Positions 37,364 to 48,400 of a DNA stretch of 64,000 nucleotides are shown in pieces. Both the position numbers and the translations under genes were made by a program. The notes under the pieces were generated by a model that worked only from the letters and a program-made list of their open reading frames with translations, was not told where the DNA came from and made no database searches. This stretch comes from Sabellastarte sp. h YS-2021. Taxonomy: Eukaryota > Annelida > Polychaeta > Sabellida > Sabellidae. Location of the stretch: assembly GCA_964017235.1 (NCBI GenBank), contig OZ024936.1, positions 58,331,028 through 58,395,027 of the forward strand. Reading direction: 5' to 3'. Each line of letters starts with the position of its first letter. The first letter of the stretch is position 1.

Positions 37364-38418
37364 AACAAATCTCAGATTTCTTCATGTACCTGTACCAAGA
37401 CCTAAACAGGCGCCCCTCGACCATTGATGGCTACAGGACTGCAATCGTTGACACTTTGGGCCCAACGGCCCAACATATTGCACACAATGCAGACCTTCAT
37501 AGGTTACTCTCCAGTTTTCACAGGGATCGTCCTAAAAGTTCCAGAAACTTACCCAAGTGGAACCTTTCTGTTGTCCTTAACGAGCTCACCAAAGCACCTT
37601 TTGAGCCCATGAAAGACTCAGACCTCAAACATCTCACTTTAAAAACTGCTTTCTTGCTAGCCTTGGCCTCCGGCAAGCGCCGCAGCGAAATCCATGCCTG
37701 GGTCGCTAACAAAGTATCCAATTTAGGCCAATGGGAAAAGGTTGCCTTGTTCCCTTCTTCTGATTTCATAGCCAAAAACCAACTAGCAAGAGAAGGTTCT
37801 CAAAGTGTGTCTCCGGTGACTATCCCTGCTCTGACTACCATTGTGGATAGACAGTTTAAAGAAGACAGGACCCTGTGTCCCGTACGGGCCCTGAGGTTTT
37901 ATTTGGACCGAACTAAAGACCTGAGAGGGTCTCGTTCTCTCCTTTTCATCTCCTTTAAGAAAGGACATACCTCAGACATCAGACCCGCTACACTCTCTTC
38001 ATGGTTGAAACAAACCATTTTACTTTGTTACAAACAAGCAGATCAACAAGCCTTGGACTTGGTCCAAGTCAAAGCGCATGACATCCGGGCCTTCGCGGCC
38101 TCTAAGGCCTTTTACGGTGGGGTATCGGTGGACCAAATCATGCAAGCCTGTCACTGGAAAGCTCACAACACATTTACAAATTTTTACCTAAAAGACCTTA
38201 CTTGGTCGGACACCGACAACAATTTGTACCTGGGACCCGTAGTGGCTGCACAACAAGTCCTAGATCCTTCCCCTCAGACCAGTTGTCCTCGGAAAGAAAA
38301 AAGGGGGGGGGCACATCCGCTACAACCAAGTCTTCAGGAGTCTTTCCCAGGATCTAGGTATTCCTTTACCTTCAAGATGTTACGGGTAAGGTCATTTTAT
38401 TCTTTAATTATCAAGTAA
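36793..38418 (+). CDS. YR: Tyrosine recombinase (integrase of the DIRS element)
   Basis: This enzyme inserts the circular DNA intermediate into the chromosome by tyrosine-mediated strand exchange. The catalytic set is complete. Numbered on the longest ATG-started frame (35383-38418, 1011 aa), it is Arg766 in SGKRRSEIH (37678), His899-x-x-Arg902 in KAHDIRAFA (38077), His924-Trp925 in ACHWKAH (38152) and the nucleophile Tyr935 in NFYLKDL (38185). An N-terminal SAM-like core-binding region spans roughly 37225-37560. The start is uncertain. I give the ATG at 36793 (541 aa), the last one comfortably upstream of the domain. The same frame is open all the way back to the Gag stop at 35305-35307, so readthrough or splicing could also feed it. 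It overlaps the RT ORF by 571 bp. After Tyr935 come about 76 residues that pass through an A6G9 run (38297-38311), where slippage would change the C-terminus. Confidence 0.93.
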   Translation: MVSAPTGLQTDLPEVVHPSCRLVCHSPEPQAPSVRVSYPRPKGLGHRCSEHKLDQPHSICVPSYGSPSQGDPKDQAMPVPDHRNSPRLARDALVLGPSAALNRDPTATPSVNNPTQTVPQVGVPQQPPAPEPPRLVSRSGQLQEQGFSVEVAERIAAPQRSSTRTIYKSKWALFEKWCRENSVDFSTPSVKQISDFFMYLYQDLNRRPSTIDGYRTAIVDTLGPTAQHIAHNADLHRLLSSFHRDRPKSSRNLPKWNLSVVLNELTKAPFEPMKDSDLKHLTLKTAFLLALASGKRRSEIHAWVANKVSNLGQWEKVALFPSSDFIAKNQLAREGSQSVSPVTIPALTTIVDRQFKEDRTLCPVRALRFYLDRTKDLRGSRSLLFISFKKGHTSDIRPATLSSWLKQTILLCYKQADQQALDLVQVKAHDIRAFAASKAFYGGVSVDQIMQACHWKAHNTFTNFYLKDLTWSDTDNNLYLGPVVAAQQVLDPSPQTSCPRKEKRGGAHPLQPSLQESFPGSRYSFTFKMLRVRSFYSLIIK

Positions 38419-38572
38419 TTTCTATTAAGGACTTATTTAGTTGTCATTAATCTCATATTCAGCTTGTAAAAATTTTTATGAGACGCCCAACCACTGGGCT
38501 GGTCAGTCATACGTGAAGGGCCCTTTTGGACCCTCAGACCTCGGAGTGAGCATTGCTGCACTTCCGTCCTAC

Positions 38573-38578
38573 AATAAA
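38573..38578 (+). promoter_or_regulatory. Candidate polyadenylation signal AATAAA
   Basis: A canonical AATAAA lies 155 bp after the recombinase stop, inside the element, and is the best placed signal for ending the element transcript. A second AATAAA falls inside the ICR at 38819-38824. If the full-length genomic RNA must include the ICR and the right end, the first signal must be bypassed at least part of the time. Confidence 0.45.
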
Positions 38579-38584
38579 ACATCT

Positions 38585-38605
38585 AGACAGTTTTTAGTAC
38601 TGTCT
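38585..38605 (+). other. Stem-loop, 7-bp perfect stem
   Basis: AGACAGT (38585-38591) pairs with ACTGTCT (38599-38605) around a 7-nt loop. It starts 7 bp after the AATAAA. It could be an RNA hairpin in the 3' end of the transcript; the function is unknown. Confidence 0.5.
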
Positions 38606-38630
38606 CTCCTTTACTTAGGTTTTTGGCTCG

Positions 38631-38665
38631 TTACAGGCCCGGCCTTCGGGGTCGGGGCACTGTAA
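38631..38665 (+). other. Long GC-rich stem-loop with TTCG loop
   Basis: TTACAG (38631-38636) pairs with CTGTAA (38660-38665). Between them GCCCGGCC faces GGGTCGGGGC with small bulges, closed by a TTCG loop, the unusually stable UUCG tetraloop in RNA. It contrasts with the AT-rich surroundings. It could act in RNA stability, packaging or as a terminator-like structure; none of these is shown by the sequence alone. Confidence 0.55.
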
Positions 38666-38782
38666 ATGGGACTCAGACTGGTATTTCTGGCACTATTCTA
38701 TAAATATTAATTCAAAATCTTAGAAAAAAAAATGACATACCTTCCAGTCTCAGCTGTAATCCCGCCACCGGGCGGTTGAATT

Positions 38783-38887
38783 CAGCATTAAGTCCCACAT
38801 GGTAAGCTATTGTAGCGTAATAAAATTGAAAATTTTAATTACTTAAATGTAGCTTTTATAAGCTACAAGCTTACCATGTGGGACTTA
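38783..38887 (-). repeat. Internal complementary region (ICR) of the DIRS element
   Basis: Bases 38783-38825 (43 bp) are the exact reverse complement of the left end 32751-32793. Bases 38826-38887 (62 bp) are the exact reverse complement of the right end 39075-39136. Read on the minus strand, the ICR is therefore right end joined directly to left end (TTTTCAA|TTTTATT), the sequence of the closed circular intermediate. In the DIRS replication model the ICR is the template that completes both termini and aligns them for ligation. It contains the hairpin GTAGCTT/AAGCTAC (loop TTAT). Confidence 0.96.
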
Positions 38888-38945
38888 GAAGAGTCCCACC
38901 CTGCCTCCCCGCTGTTTACAGCTGAGGGGTAGGTTTAAAAAATTT
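38888..38945 (+). other. Spacer between ICR and right repeat, with stem-loop
   Basis: This 58-bp stretch contains a hairpin: GCTG (38911-38914) pairs with CAGC (38919-38922) around TTTA, extended by CCCC (38907-38910) with GGGG (38926-38929) and CCT with AGG across a TGA bulge. It ends in an A/T-rich run next to the right repeat. It has no coding content. Confidence 0.55.
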
Positions 38946-39136
38946 CAACGAGAAAGTAGGACGATTGGTCAGAAGGTATCACGTGACGACAACTACCAGT
39001 ATATCCGGTGGCTAACAAGAACGGTCTTTTTTTCTAAGACGTTGGCCCCGGGTGTGGCAACCCGAGAACAGCATTAAGTCCCACATGGTAAGCTTGTAGC
39101 TTATAAAAGCTACATTTAAGTAATTAAAATTTTCAA
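38946..39136 (-). repeat. Right terminal inverted repeat of the DIRS element
   Basis: Bases 38946-39093 (148 bp) are the reverse complement of the left repeat core 32769-32916; both A7/T7 runs agree in length. The outer 43 bp (39094-39136) are specific to the right end and include the hairpin GTAGCTT/AAGCTAC before the AT-rich tip ending TTTTCAA. The unequal outer ends (18 and 43 bp) are typical of DIRS elements, because each is templated by its own half of the ICR. The satellite resumes at 39137 with ATTAAGG. Confidence 0.95.
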
Positions 39137-39709
39137 ATTAAGGTAGATTCAAGGTTGAAAACCATATTGATTCACACAGGAGTCGCCACTGAAATGAATT
39201 TTAGTAGTGTGTTCCTTCAGAAATACACATGTAGCCCAAAGTACAGGTTCAGGGAGTGTAGTTGGCGAGAGATGCATACAATGCCAGATCAGCCCAAACC
39301 ACCCCTTAAAGTTGGTCAATCTGGCTGAGATTTTCACAGGAAACTCAGTTTATATCAGAGACTGAATTTGTATTAGGCTGACCCACTCGAGGGCCACATT
39401 AAAAATTTCAATTTCCGGGGCGTGGGGGGGCCCCATGCCACCCCTCAGATAGGAAATTTCAAGTATATCCTAATATTGCCAATCTGAAGCCCAAATTTAA
39501 TTTTATGCCTATTTTAATAAATAATGAGGATATTTTAGGCGCATTTTGAGCATTACATGTCTGATCAGAAATTATTTTACCAAAATATTGTTCTAAATAT
39601 AGCCTAAAATAGATGTAAATCAGCCCAAACCAGTACCAAATGTTGGTCTATAAGTCTGAAATTTGGCCCAAAAATCACTTGCCACATACTAAATCTGACT
39701 GTATAGGTT
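39137..39709 (+). repeat. 3' fragment of the monomer split by the retrotransposon
   Basis: These are the remaining 573 bp of the interrupted monomer. They share the AGAGACTGAA variant (about 39361) with the monomer at 31281, two monomers upstream once the element is removed. They share GGGGCGTGG (39421) with the monomers at 27874, 31281 and 31962. So local block structure existed before the insertion. Confidence 0.95.
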
Positions 39710-40402
39710 TTGAGATTACATCTGGTATACCAGTGGTGTCATATGTGTCATACAGGGTTGAGGAGAGTGAAAATACAGCCTCAGATGGCTGTATCAGGAA
39801 GTGCTGATATATTCTCAATTAAGGTAGATTCAAGGTTGAAAACCATATTGATTCACACAGGAGTCGCCACTGAAATGAATTTTAGTAGTGTGTTCCTTCA
39901 GAAATACACATGTAGCCCAAAGTACAGGTTCAGGGAGTGTAGTTGGCGAGAGATGCATACAATGCCAGATCAGCCCAAACCACCCCTTAAAGTTGGTCAA
40001 TCTGGCTGAGATTTTCACAGGAAACTCAGTTTATATCAGAGAATGAATTTGTATTAGGCTGACCCACTCGAGGGCCACATTAAAAATTTCAATTTCCGGG
40101 GTGTGGGGGGGGGGGGGGGGGGGGGCCATGCCACCCCTCAGGTAGGAAATTTCAAGTATATCCTAATATTGCCAATCTGAAGCCCAAATTTAATTTTATG
40201 CCTATTTTAATAAATAATGAGGATATTTTAGGCGCATTTTGAGCATTACATGTCTGATCAGAAATTATTTTACCAAAATATTGTTCTAAATATAGCCTAA
40301 AATAGATGTAAATCAGCCCAAACCAGTACCAAATGTTGGTCTATAAGTCTGAAATTTGGCCCAAAAATCACTTGCCACATACTAAATCTGACTGTATAGG
40401 TT
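39710..40402 (+). repeat. Satellite monomer with 21-G run (693 bp)
   Basis: The usual G7C4 tract is replaced by 21 G followed by CC (G-run 40105-40125), making this the longest monomer seen. It is the first full monomer after the retrotransposon. The run could be true slippage or a homopolymer sequencing error. Confidence 0.85.
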
Positions 40403-42448
40403 TTGAGATTACATCTGGTATACCAGTGGTGTCATATGTGTCATACAGGGTTGAGGAGAGTGAAAATACAGCCTCAGATGGCTGTATCAGGAAGTGCTGA
40501 TATATTCTCAATTAAGGTAGATTCAAGGTTGAAAACCATATTGATTCACACAGGAGTCGCCACTGAAATGAATTTTAGTAGTGTGTTCCTTCAGAAATAC
40601 ACATGTAGCCCAAAGTACAGGTTCAGGGAGTGTAGTTGGCGAGAGATGCATACAATGCCAGATCAGCCCAAACCACCCCTTAAAGTTGGTCAATCTGGCT
40701 GAGATTTTCACAGGAAACTCAGTTTATATCAGAGAATGAATTTGTATTAGGCTGACCCACTCGAGGGCCACATTAAAAATTTCAATTTCCGGGGTGTGGG
40801 GGGGCCCCATGCCACCCCTCAGGTAGGAAATTTCAAGTATATCCTAATATTGCCAATCTGAAGCCCAAATTTAATTTTATGCCTATTTTAATAAATAATG
40901 AGGATATTTTAGGCGCATTTTGAGCATTACATGTCTGATCAGAAATTATTTTACCAAAATATTGTTCTAAATATAGCCTAAAATAGATGTAAATCAGCCC
41001 AAACCAGTACCAAATGTTGGTCTATAAGTCTGAAATTTGGCCCAAAAATCACTTGCCACATACTAAATCTGACTGTATAGGTTTTGAGATTACATCTGGT
41101 ATACCAGTGGTGTCATATGTGTCATACAGGGTTGAGGAGAGTGAAAATACAGCCTCAGATGGCTGTATCAGGAAGTGCTGATATATTCTCAATTAAGGTA
41201 GATTCAAGGTTGAAAACCATATTGATTCACACAGGAGTCGCCACTGAAATGAATTTTAGTAGTGTGTTCCTTCAGAAATACACATGTAGCCCAAAGTACA
41301 GGTTCAGGGAGTGTAGTTGGCGAGAGATGCATACAATGCCAGATCAGCCCAAACCACCCCTTAAAGTTGGTCAATCTGGCTGAGATTTTCACAGGAAACT
41401 CAGTTTATATCAGAGAATGAATTTGTATTAGGCTGTCCCACTCGAGGGCCACATTAAAAATTTCAATTTCCGGGGTGTGGGGGGGGGTGCCCATGCCACC
41501 CCTCAGGTAGGAAATTTCAAGTATATCCTAATATTGCCAATCTGAAGCCCAAATTTAATTTTATGCCTATTTTAATAAATAATGAGGATATTTTAGGCGC
41601 ATTTTGAGCATTACATGTCTGATCAGAAATTATTTTACCAAAATATTGTTCTAAATATAGCCTAAAATAGATGTAAATCAGCCCAAACCAGTACCAAATG
41701 TTGGTCTATAAGTCTGAAATTTGGCCCAAAAATCACTTGCCACATACTAAATCTGACTGTATAGGTTTTGAGATTACATCTGGTATACCAGTGGTGTCAT
41801 ATGTGCCATACAGGGTTGAGGAGAGTGAAAATACAGCCTCAGATGGCTGTATCAGGAAGTGCTGATATATTCTCAATTAAGGTAGATTCAAGGTTGAAAA
41901 CCATATTGATTCACACAGGAGTCGCCACTGAAATGAATTTTAGTAGTGTGTTCCTTGAGAAATACACATGTAGCCCAAAGTACAGGTTCAGGGAGTGTAG
42001 TTGGCGAGAGATGCATACAATGCCAGATCAGCCCAAACCACCCCTTAAAGTTGGTCAATCTGGCTGAGATTTTCACAGGAAACTCAGTTTATATCAGAGA
42101 ATGAATTTGTATTAGGCTGACCCACTCGAGGGCCACATTAAAAATTTCAATTTCCGGGGTGTGGGGGGGCCCCATGCCACCCCTCAGGTAGGAAATTTCA
42201 AGTATATCCTAATATTGCCAATCTGAAGCCCAAATTTAATTTTATGCCTATTTTAATAAATAATGAGGATATTTTAGGCGCATTTTGAGCATTACATGTC
42301 TGATCAGAAATTATTTTACCAAAATATTGTTCTAAATATAGCCTAAAATAGATGTAAATCGGCCCAAACCAGTACCAAATGTTGGTCTATAAGTCTGAAA
42401 TTTGGCCCAAAAATCACTTGCCACATACTAAATCTGACTGTATAGGTT

Positions 42449-45400
42449 TTGAGATTACATCTGGTATACCAGTGGTGTCATATGTGTCATACAGGGTTGA
42501 GGAGAGTGAAAATACAGCCTCAGATGGCTGTATCAGGAAGTGCTGATATATTCTCAATTAAGGTAGATTCAAGGTTGAAAACCATATTGATTCACACAGG
42601 AGTCGCCACTGAAATGAATTTTAGTAGTGTGTTCCTTCAGAAATACACATGTAGCCCAAAGTACAGGTTCAGGGAGTGTAGTTGGCGAGAGATGCATACA
42701 ATGCCAGATCAGCCCAAACCACCCCTTAAAGTTGGTCAATCTGGCTGAGATTTTCACAGGAAACTCAGTTTATATCAGAGAATGAATTTGTATTAGGCTG
42801 ACCCACTCGAGGGCCACATTAAAAATTTCAATTTCCGGGGTGTGGGGGGGCCCCATGCCACCCCTCAGGTAGGAAATTTCAAGTATATCCTAATATTGCC
42901 AATCTGAAGCCCAAATTTAATTTTATGCCTATTTTAATAAATAATGAGGATATTTTAGGTGCATTTTGAGCATTACATGTCTGATCAGAAATTATTTTAC
43001 CAAAATATTGTTCTAAATATAGCCTAAAATAGATGTAAATCAGCCCAAACCAGTACCAAATGTTGGTCTATAAGTCTGAAATTTGGCCCAAAAATCACTT
43101 GCCACATACTAAATCTGACTGTATAGGTTTTGAGATTACATCTGGTATACCAGTGGTGTCATATGTGTCATACAGGGTTGAGGAGAGTGAAAATACAGCC
43201 TCAGATGGCTGTATCAGGAAGTGCTGATATATTCTCAATTAAGGTAGATTCAAGGTTGAAAACCATATTGATTCACACAGGAGTCGCCACTGAAATGAAT
43301 TTTAGTAGTGTGTTCCTTGAGAAATACACATGTAGCCCAAAGTACAGGTTCAGGGAGTGTAGTTGGCGAGAGATGCATACAATGCCAGATCAGCCCAAAC
43401 CACCCCTTAAAGTTGGTCAATCTGGCTGAGATTTTCACAGGAAACTCAGTTTATATCAGAGAATGAATTTGTATTAGGCTGACCCACTCGAGGGCCACAT
43501 TAAAAATTTCAATTTCCGGGGCGTGGGGGGGCCCCATGCCACCCCTCAGGTAGGAAATTTCAAGTATATCCTAATATTGCCAATCTGAAGCCCAAATTTA
43601 ATTTTATGCCTATTTTAATAAATAATGAGGATATTTTAGGCGCATTTTGAGCATTACATGTCTGATCAGAAATTATTTTACCAAAATATTGTTCTAAATA
43701 TAGCCTAAAATAGATGTAAATCAGCCCAAACCAGTACCAAATGTTGGTCTATAAGTCTGAAATTTGGCCCAAAAATCACTTGCCACATACTAAATCTGAC
43801 TGTATAGGTTTTGAGATTACATCTGGTATACCAGTGGTGTCATATGTGTCATACAGGGTTGAGGAGAGTGAAAATACAGCCTCAGATGGCTGTATCAGGA
43901 AGTGCTGATATATTCTCAATTAAGGTAGATTCAAGGTTGAAAACCATATTGATTCACACAGGAGTCGCCACTGAAATGAATTTTAGTAGTGTGTTCCTTC
44001 AGAAATACACATGTAGCCCAAAGTACAGGTTCAGGGAGTGTAGTTAGCGAGAGATGCATACAATGCCAGATCAGCCCAAACCACCCCTTAAAGTTGGTCA
44101 ATCTGGCTGAGATTTTCACAGGAAACTCAGTTTATATCAGAGAATGAATTTGTATTAGGCTGACCCACTCGAGGGCCACATTAAAAATTTCAATTTCCGG
44201 GGTGTGGGGGGGGGGCCCATGCCACCCCTCAGGTAGGAAATTTCAAGTATATCCTAATATTGCCAATCTGAAGCCCAAATTTAATTTTATGCCTATTTTA
44301 ATAAATAATGAGGATATTTTAGGCGCATTTTGAGCATTACATGTCTGATCAGAAATTATTTTACCAAAATATTGTTCTAAATATAGCCTAAAATAGATGT
44401 AAATCAGCCCAAACCAGTACCAAATGTTGGTCTATAAGTCTGAAATTTGGCCCAAAAATCACTTGCCACATACTAAATCTGACTGTATAGGTTTTGAGAT
44501 TACATCTGGTATACCAGTGGTGTCATATGTGTCATACAGGGTTGAGGAGAGTGAAAATACAGCCTCAGATGGCTGTATCAGGAAGTGCTGATATATTCTC
44601 AATTAAGGTAGATTCAAGGTTGAAAACCATATTGATTCACACAGGAGTCGCCACTGAAATGAATTTTAGTAGTGTGTTCCTTCAGAAATACACATGTAGC
44701 CCAAAGTACAGGTTCAGGGAGTGTAGTTGGCGAGAGATGCATACAATGCCAGATCAGCCCAAACCACCCCTTAAAGTTGGTCAATCTGGCTGAGATTTTC
44801 ACAGGAAACTCAGTTTATATCAGAGAATGAATTTGTATTAGGCTGACCCACTCGAGGGCCACATTAAAAATTTCAATTTCCGGGGTGTGGGGGGGGGCCC
44901 ATGCCACCCCTCAGGTAGGAAATTTCAAGTATATCCTAATATTGCCAATCTGAAGCCCAAATTTAATTTTATGCCTATTTTAATAAATAATGAGGATATT
45001 TTAGGCGCATTTTGAGCATTACATGTCTGATCAGAAATTATTTTACCAAAATATTGTTCTAAATATAGCCTAAAATAGATGTAAATCAGCCCAAACCAGT
45101 ACCAAATGTTGGTCTATAAGTCTGAAATTTGGCCTAAAAATCACTTGCCACATACTAAATCTGACTGTATAGGTTTTGAGATTACATCTGGTATACCAGT
45201 GGTGTCATATGTGTCATACAGGGTTGAGGAGAGTGAAAATACAGCCTCAGATGGCTGTATCAGGAAGTGCTGATATATTCTCAATTAAGGTAGATTCAAG
45301 GTTGAAAACCATATTGATTCACACAGGAGTCGCCACTGAAATGAATTTTAGTAGTGTGTTCCTTCAGAAATACACATGTAGCCCAAAGTACAGGTTCAGG

Positions 45401-48400
45401 GAGTGTAGTTGGCGAGAGATGTATACAATGCCAGATCAGCCCAAACCACCCCTTAAAGTTGGTCAATCTGGCTGAGATTTTCACAGGAAACTCAGTTTAT
45501 ATCAGAGAATGAATTTGTATTAGGCTGACCCACTCGAGGGCCACATTAAAAATTTCAATTTCCGGGGTGTGGGGGGGCCCCATGCCACCCCTCAGGTAGG
45601 AAATTTCAAGTATATCCTAATATTGCCAATCTGAAGCCCAAATTTAATTTTATGCCTATTTTAATAAATAATGAGGATATTTTAGGCGCATTTTGAGCAT
45701 TACATGTCTGATCAGAAATTATTTTACCAAAATATTGTTCTAAATATAGCCTAAAATCGATGTAAATCAGCCCAAACCAGTACCAAATGTTGGTCTATAA
45801 GTCTGAAATTTGGCCCAAAAATCACTTGCCACATACTAAATCTGACTGTATAGGTTTTGAGATTACATCTGGTATACCAGTGGTGTCATATGTGTCATAC
45901 AGGGTTGAGGAGAGTGAAAATACAGCCTCAGATGGCTGTATCAGGAAGTGCTGATATATTCTCAATTAAGGTAGATTCAAGGTTGAAAACCATATTGATT
46001 CACACAGGAGTCGCCACTGAAATGAATTTTAGTAGTGTGTTCCTTCAGAAATACACATGTAGCCCAAAGTACAGGTTCAGGGAGTGTAGTTGGCGAGAAA
46101 TGCATACAATGCCAGATCAGCCCAAACCACCCCTTAAAGTTGGTCAATCTGGCTGAGATTTTCACAGGAAACTCAGTTTATATCAGAGAATGAATTTGTA
46201 TTAGGCTGACCCACTCGAGGGCCACATTAAAAATTTCAATTTCCGGGGTGTGGGGGGGCCCCATGCCACCCCTCAGGTAGGAAATTTCAAGTATATCCTA
46301 ATATTGCCAATCTGAAGCCCAAATTTAATTTTATGCCTATTTTAATAAATAATGAGGATATTTTAGGTGCATTTTGAGCATTACATGTCTGATCAGAAAT
46401 TATTTTACCAAAATATTGTTCTAAATATAGCCTAAAATAGATGTAAATCAGCCCAAACCAGTACCAAATGTTGGTCTATAAGTCTGAAATTTGGCCCAAA
46501 AATCACTTGCCACATACTAAATCTGACTGTATAGGTTTTGAGATTACATCTGGTATACCAGTGGTGTCATATGTGTCATACAGGGTTGAGGAGAGTGAAA
46601 ATACAGCCTCAGATGGCTGTATCAGGAAGTGCTGATATATTCTCAATTAAGGTAGATTCAAGGTTGAAAACCATATTGATTCACACAGGAGTCGCCACTG
46701 AAATGAATTTTAGTAGTGTGTTCCTTGAGAAATACACATGTAGCCCAAAGTACAGGTTCAGGGAGTGTAGTTGGCGAGAGATGCATACAATGCCAGATCA
46801 GCCCAAACCACCCCTTAAAGTTGGTCAATCTGGCTGAGATTTTCACAGGAAACTCAGTTTATATCAGAGAATGAATTTGTATTAGGCTGACCCACTCGAG
46901 GGCCACATTAAAAATTTCAATTTCCGGGGCGTGGGGGGGCCCCATGCCACCCCTCAGGTAGGAAATTTCAAGTATATCCTAATATTGCCAATCTGAAGCC
47001 CAAATTTAATTTTATGCCTATTTTAATAAATAATGAGGATATTTTAGGCGCATTTTGAGCATTACATGTCTGATCAGAAATTATTTTACCAAAATATTGT
47101 TCTAAATATAGCCTAAAATAGATGTAAATCAGCCCAAACCAGTACCAAATGTTGGTCTATAAGTCTGAAATTTGGCCCAAAAATCACTTGCCACATACTA
47201 TATCTGACTGTATAGGTTTTGAGATTACATCTGGTATACCAGTGGTGTCATATGTGTCATACAGGGTTGAGGAGAGTGAAAATACAGCCTCAGATGGCTG
47301 TATCAGGAAGTGCTGATATATTCTCAATTAAGGTAGATTCAAGGTTGAAAACCATATTGATTCACACAGGAGTCGCCACTGAAATGAATTTTAGTAGTGT
47401 GTTCCTTCAGAAATACACATGTAGCCCAAAGTACAGGTTCAGGGAGTGTAGTTGGCGAGAGATGCATACAATGCCAGATCAGCCCAAACCACCCCTTAAA
47501 GTTGGTCAATCTGGCTGAGATTTTCACAGGAAACTCAGTTTATATCAGAGAATGAATTTGTATTAGGCTGACCCACTCGAGGGCCACATTAAAAATTTCA
47601 ATTTCCGGGGTGTGGGGGGGGGCCCATGCCACCCCTCAGGTAGGAAATTTCAAGTATATCCTAATATTGCCAATCTGAAGCCCAAATTTAATTTTATGCC
47701 TATTTTAATAAATAATGAGGATATTTTAGGCGCATTTTGAGCATTACATGTCTGATCAGAAATTATTTTACCAAAATATTGTTCTAAATATAGCCTAAAA
47801 TAGATGTAAATCAGCCCAAACCAGTACCAAATGTTGGTCTATAAGTCTGAAATTTGGCCCAAAAATCACTTGCCACATACTAAATCTGACTGTATAGGTT
47901 TTGAGATTACATCTGGTATACCAGTGGTGTCATATGTGTCATACAGGGTTGAGGAGAGTGAAAATACAGCCTCAGATGGCTGTATCAGGAAGTGCTGATA
48001 TATTCTCAATTAAGGTAGATTCAAGGTTGAAAACCATATTGATTCACACAGGAGTCGCCACTGAAATGAATTTTAGTAGTGTGTTCCTTCAGAAATACAC
48101 ATGTAGCCCAAAGTACAGGTTCAGGGAGTGTAGTTGGCGAGAGATGTATACAATGCCAGATCAGCCCAAACCACCCCTTAAAGTTGGTCAATCTGGCTGA
48201 GATTTTCACAGGAAACTCAGTTTATATCAGAGAATGAATTTGTATTAGGCTGACCCACTCGAGGGCCACATTAAAAATTTCAATTTCCGGGGTGTGGGGG
48301 GGCCCCATGCCACCCCTCAGGTAGGAAATTTCAAGTATATCCTAATATTGCCAATCTGAAGCCCAAATTTAATTTTATGCCTATTTTAATAAATAATGAG

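Larger units (their letters stand above)
38419..38782 (+). other. 3' non-coding region with polyadenylation signal and hairpins
   Basis: These 364 bp between the recombinase stop and the ICR show no coding signal; the 74-codon frame at 38441 starts at a non-ATG codon. They hold one AATAAA and a series of inverted repeats: GCCCA/TGGGC (38485-38499), AGACAGT/ACTGTCT (38585-38605), TTACAG/CTGTAA with a GC-rich inner stem (38631-38665), and CCGCC/GGCGG (38762-38775) just before the ICR. Their density suggests structured RNA or replication signals, but this is inference. Confidence 0.7.
32751..39136 (+). mobile_element. Complete DIRS-type (tyrosine-recombinase) retrotransposon, 6386 bp
   Basis: The element carries Gag, RT/RNase H with a methyltransferase-like tail, and a tyrosine recombinase, all on the plus strand in overlapping frames. 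It has 148-bp inverted terminal repeats with unequal outer ends. A 105-bp internal complementary region fuses the complements of both outer ends. This set (YR instead of a DDE integrase, inverted repeats, ICR) defines DIRS elements, as opposed to LTR elements, Ngaro (split direct repeats) or Crypton (no RT). Cutting out 32751-39136 restores TTCTCA|ATTAAGG exactly, so there is no target-site duplication, as expected for YR insertion. The boundaries could slide by one A (32750-39135). ORFs are open and the inverted repeats look identical, so I infer a recent insertion. The family name is not determinable here. Confidence 0.97.

Noticed and set aside
38384..38396. 5' splice donor-like GGGTAAGG near the recombinase stop
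   Set aside because: A single short match without a well-placed acceptor or downstream exon; too weak to call.
32751..39136. LTR retrotransposon or endogenous retrovirus
   Set aside because: Ends are inverted, not direct, repeats. There is no protease or DDE integrase, no envelope and no target duplication; a tyrosine recombinase and an ICR are present instead.
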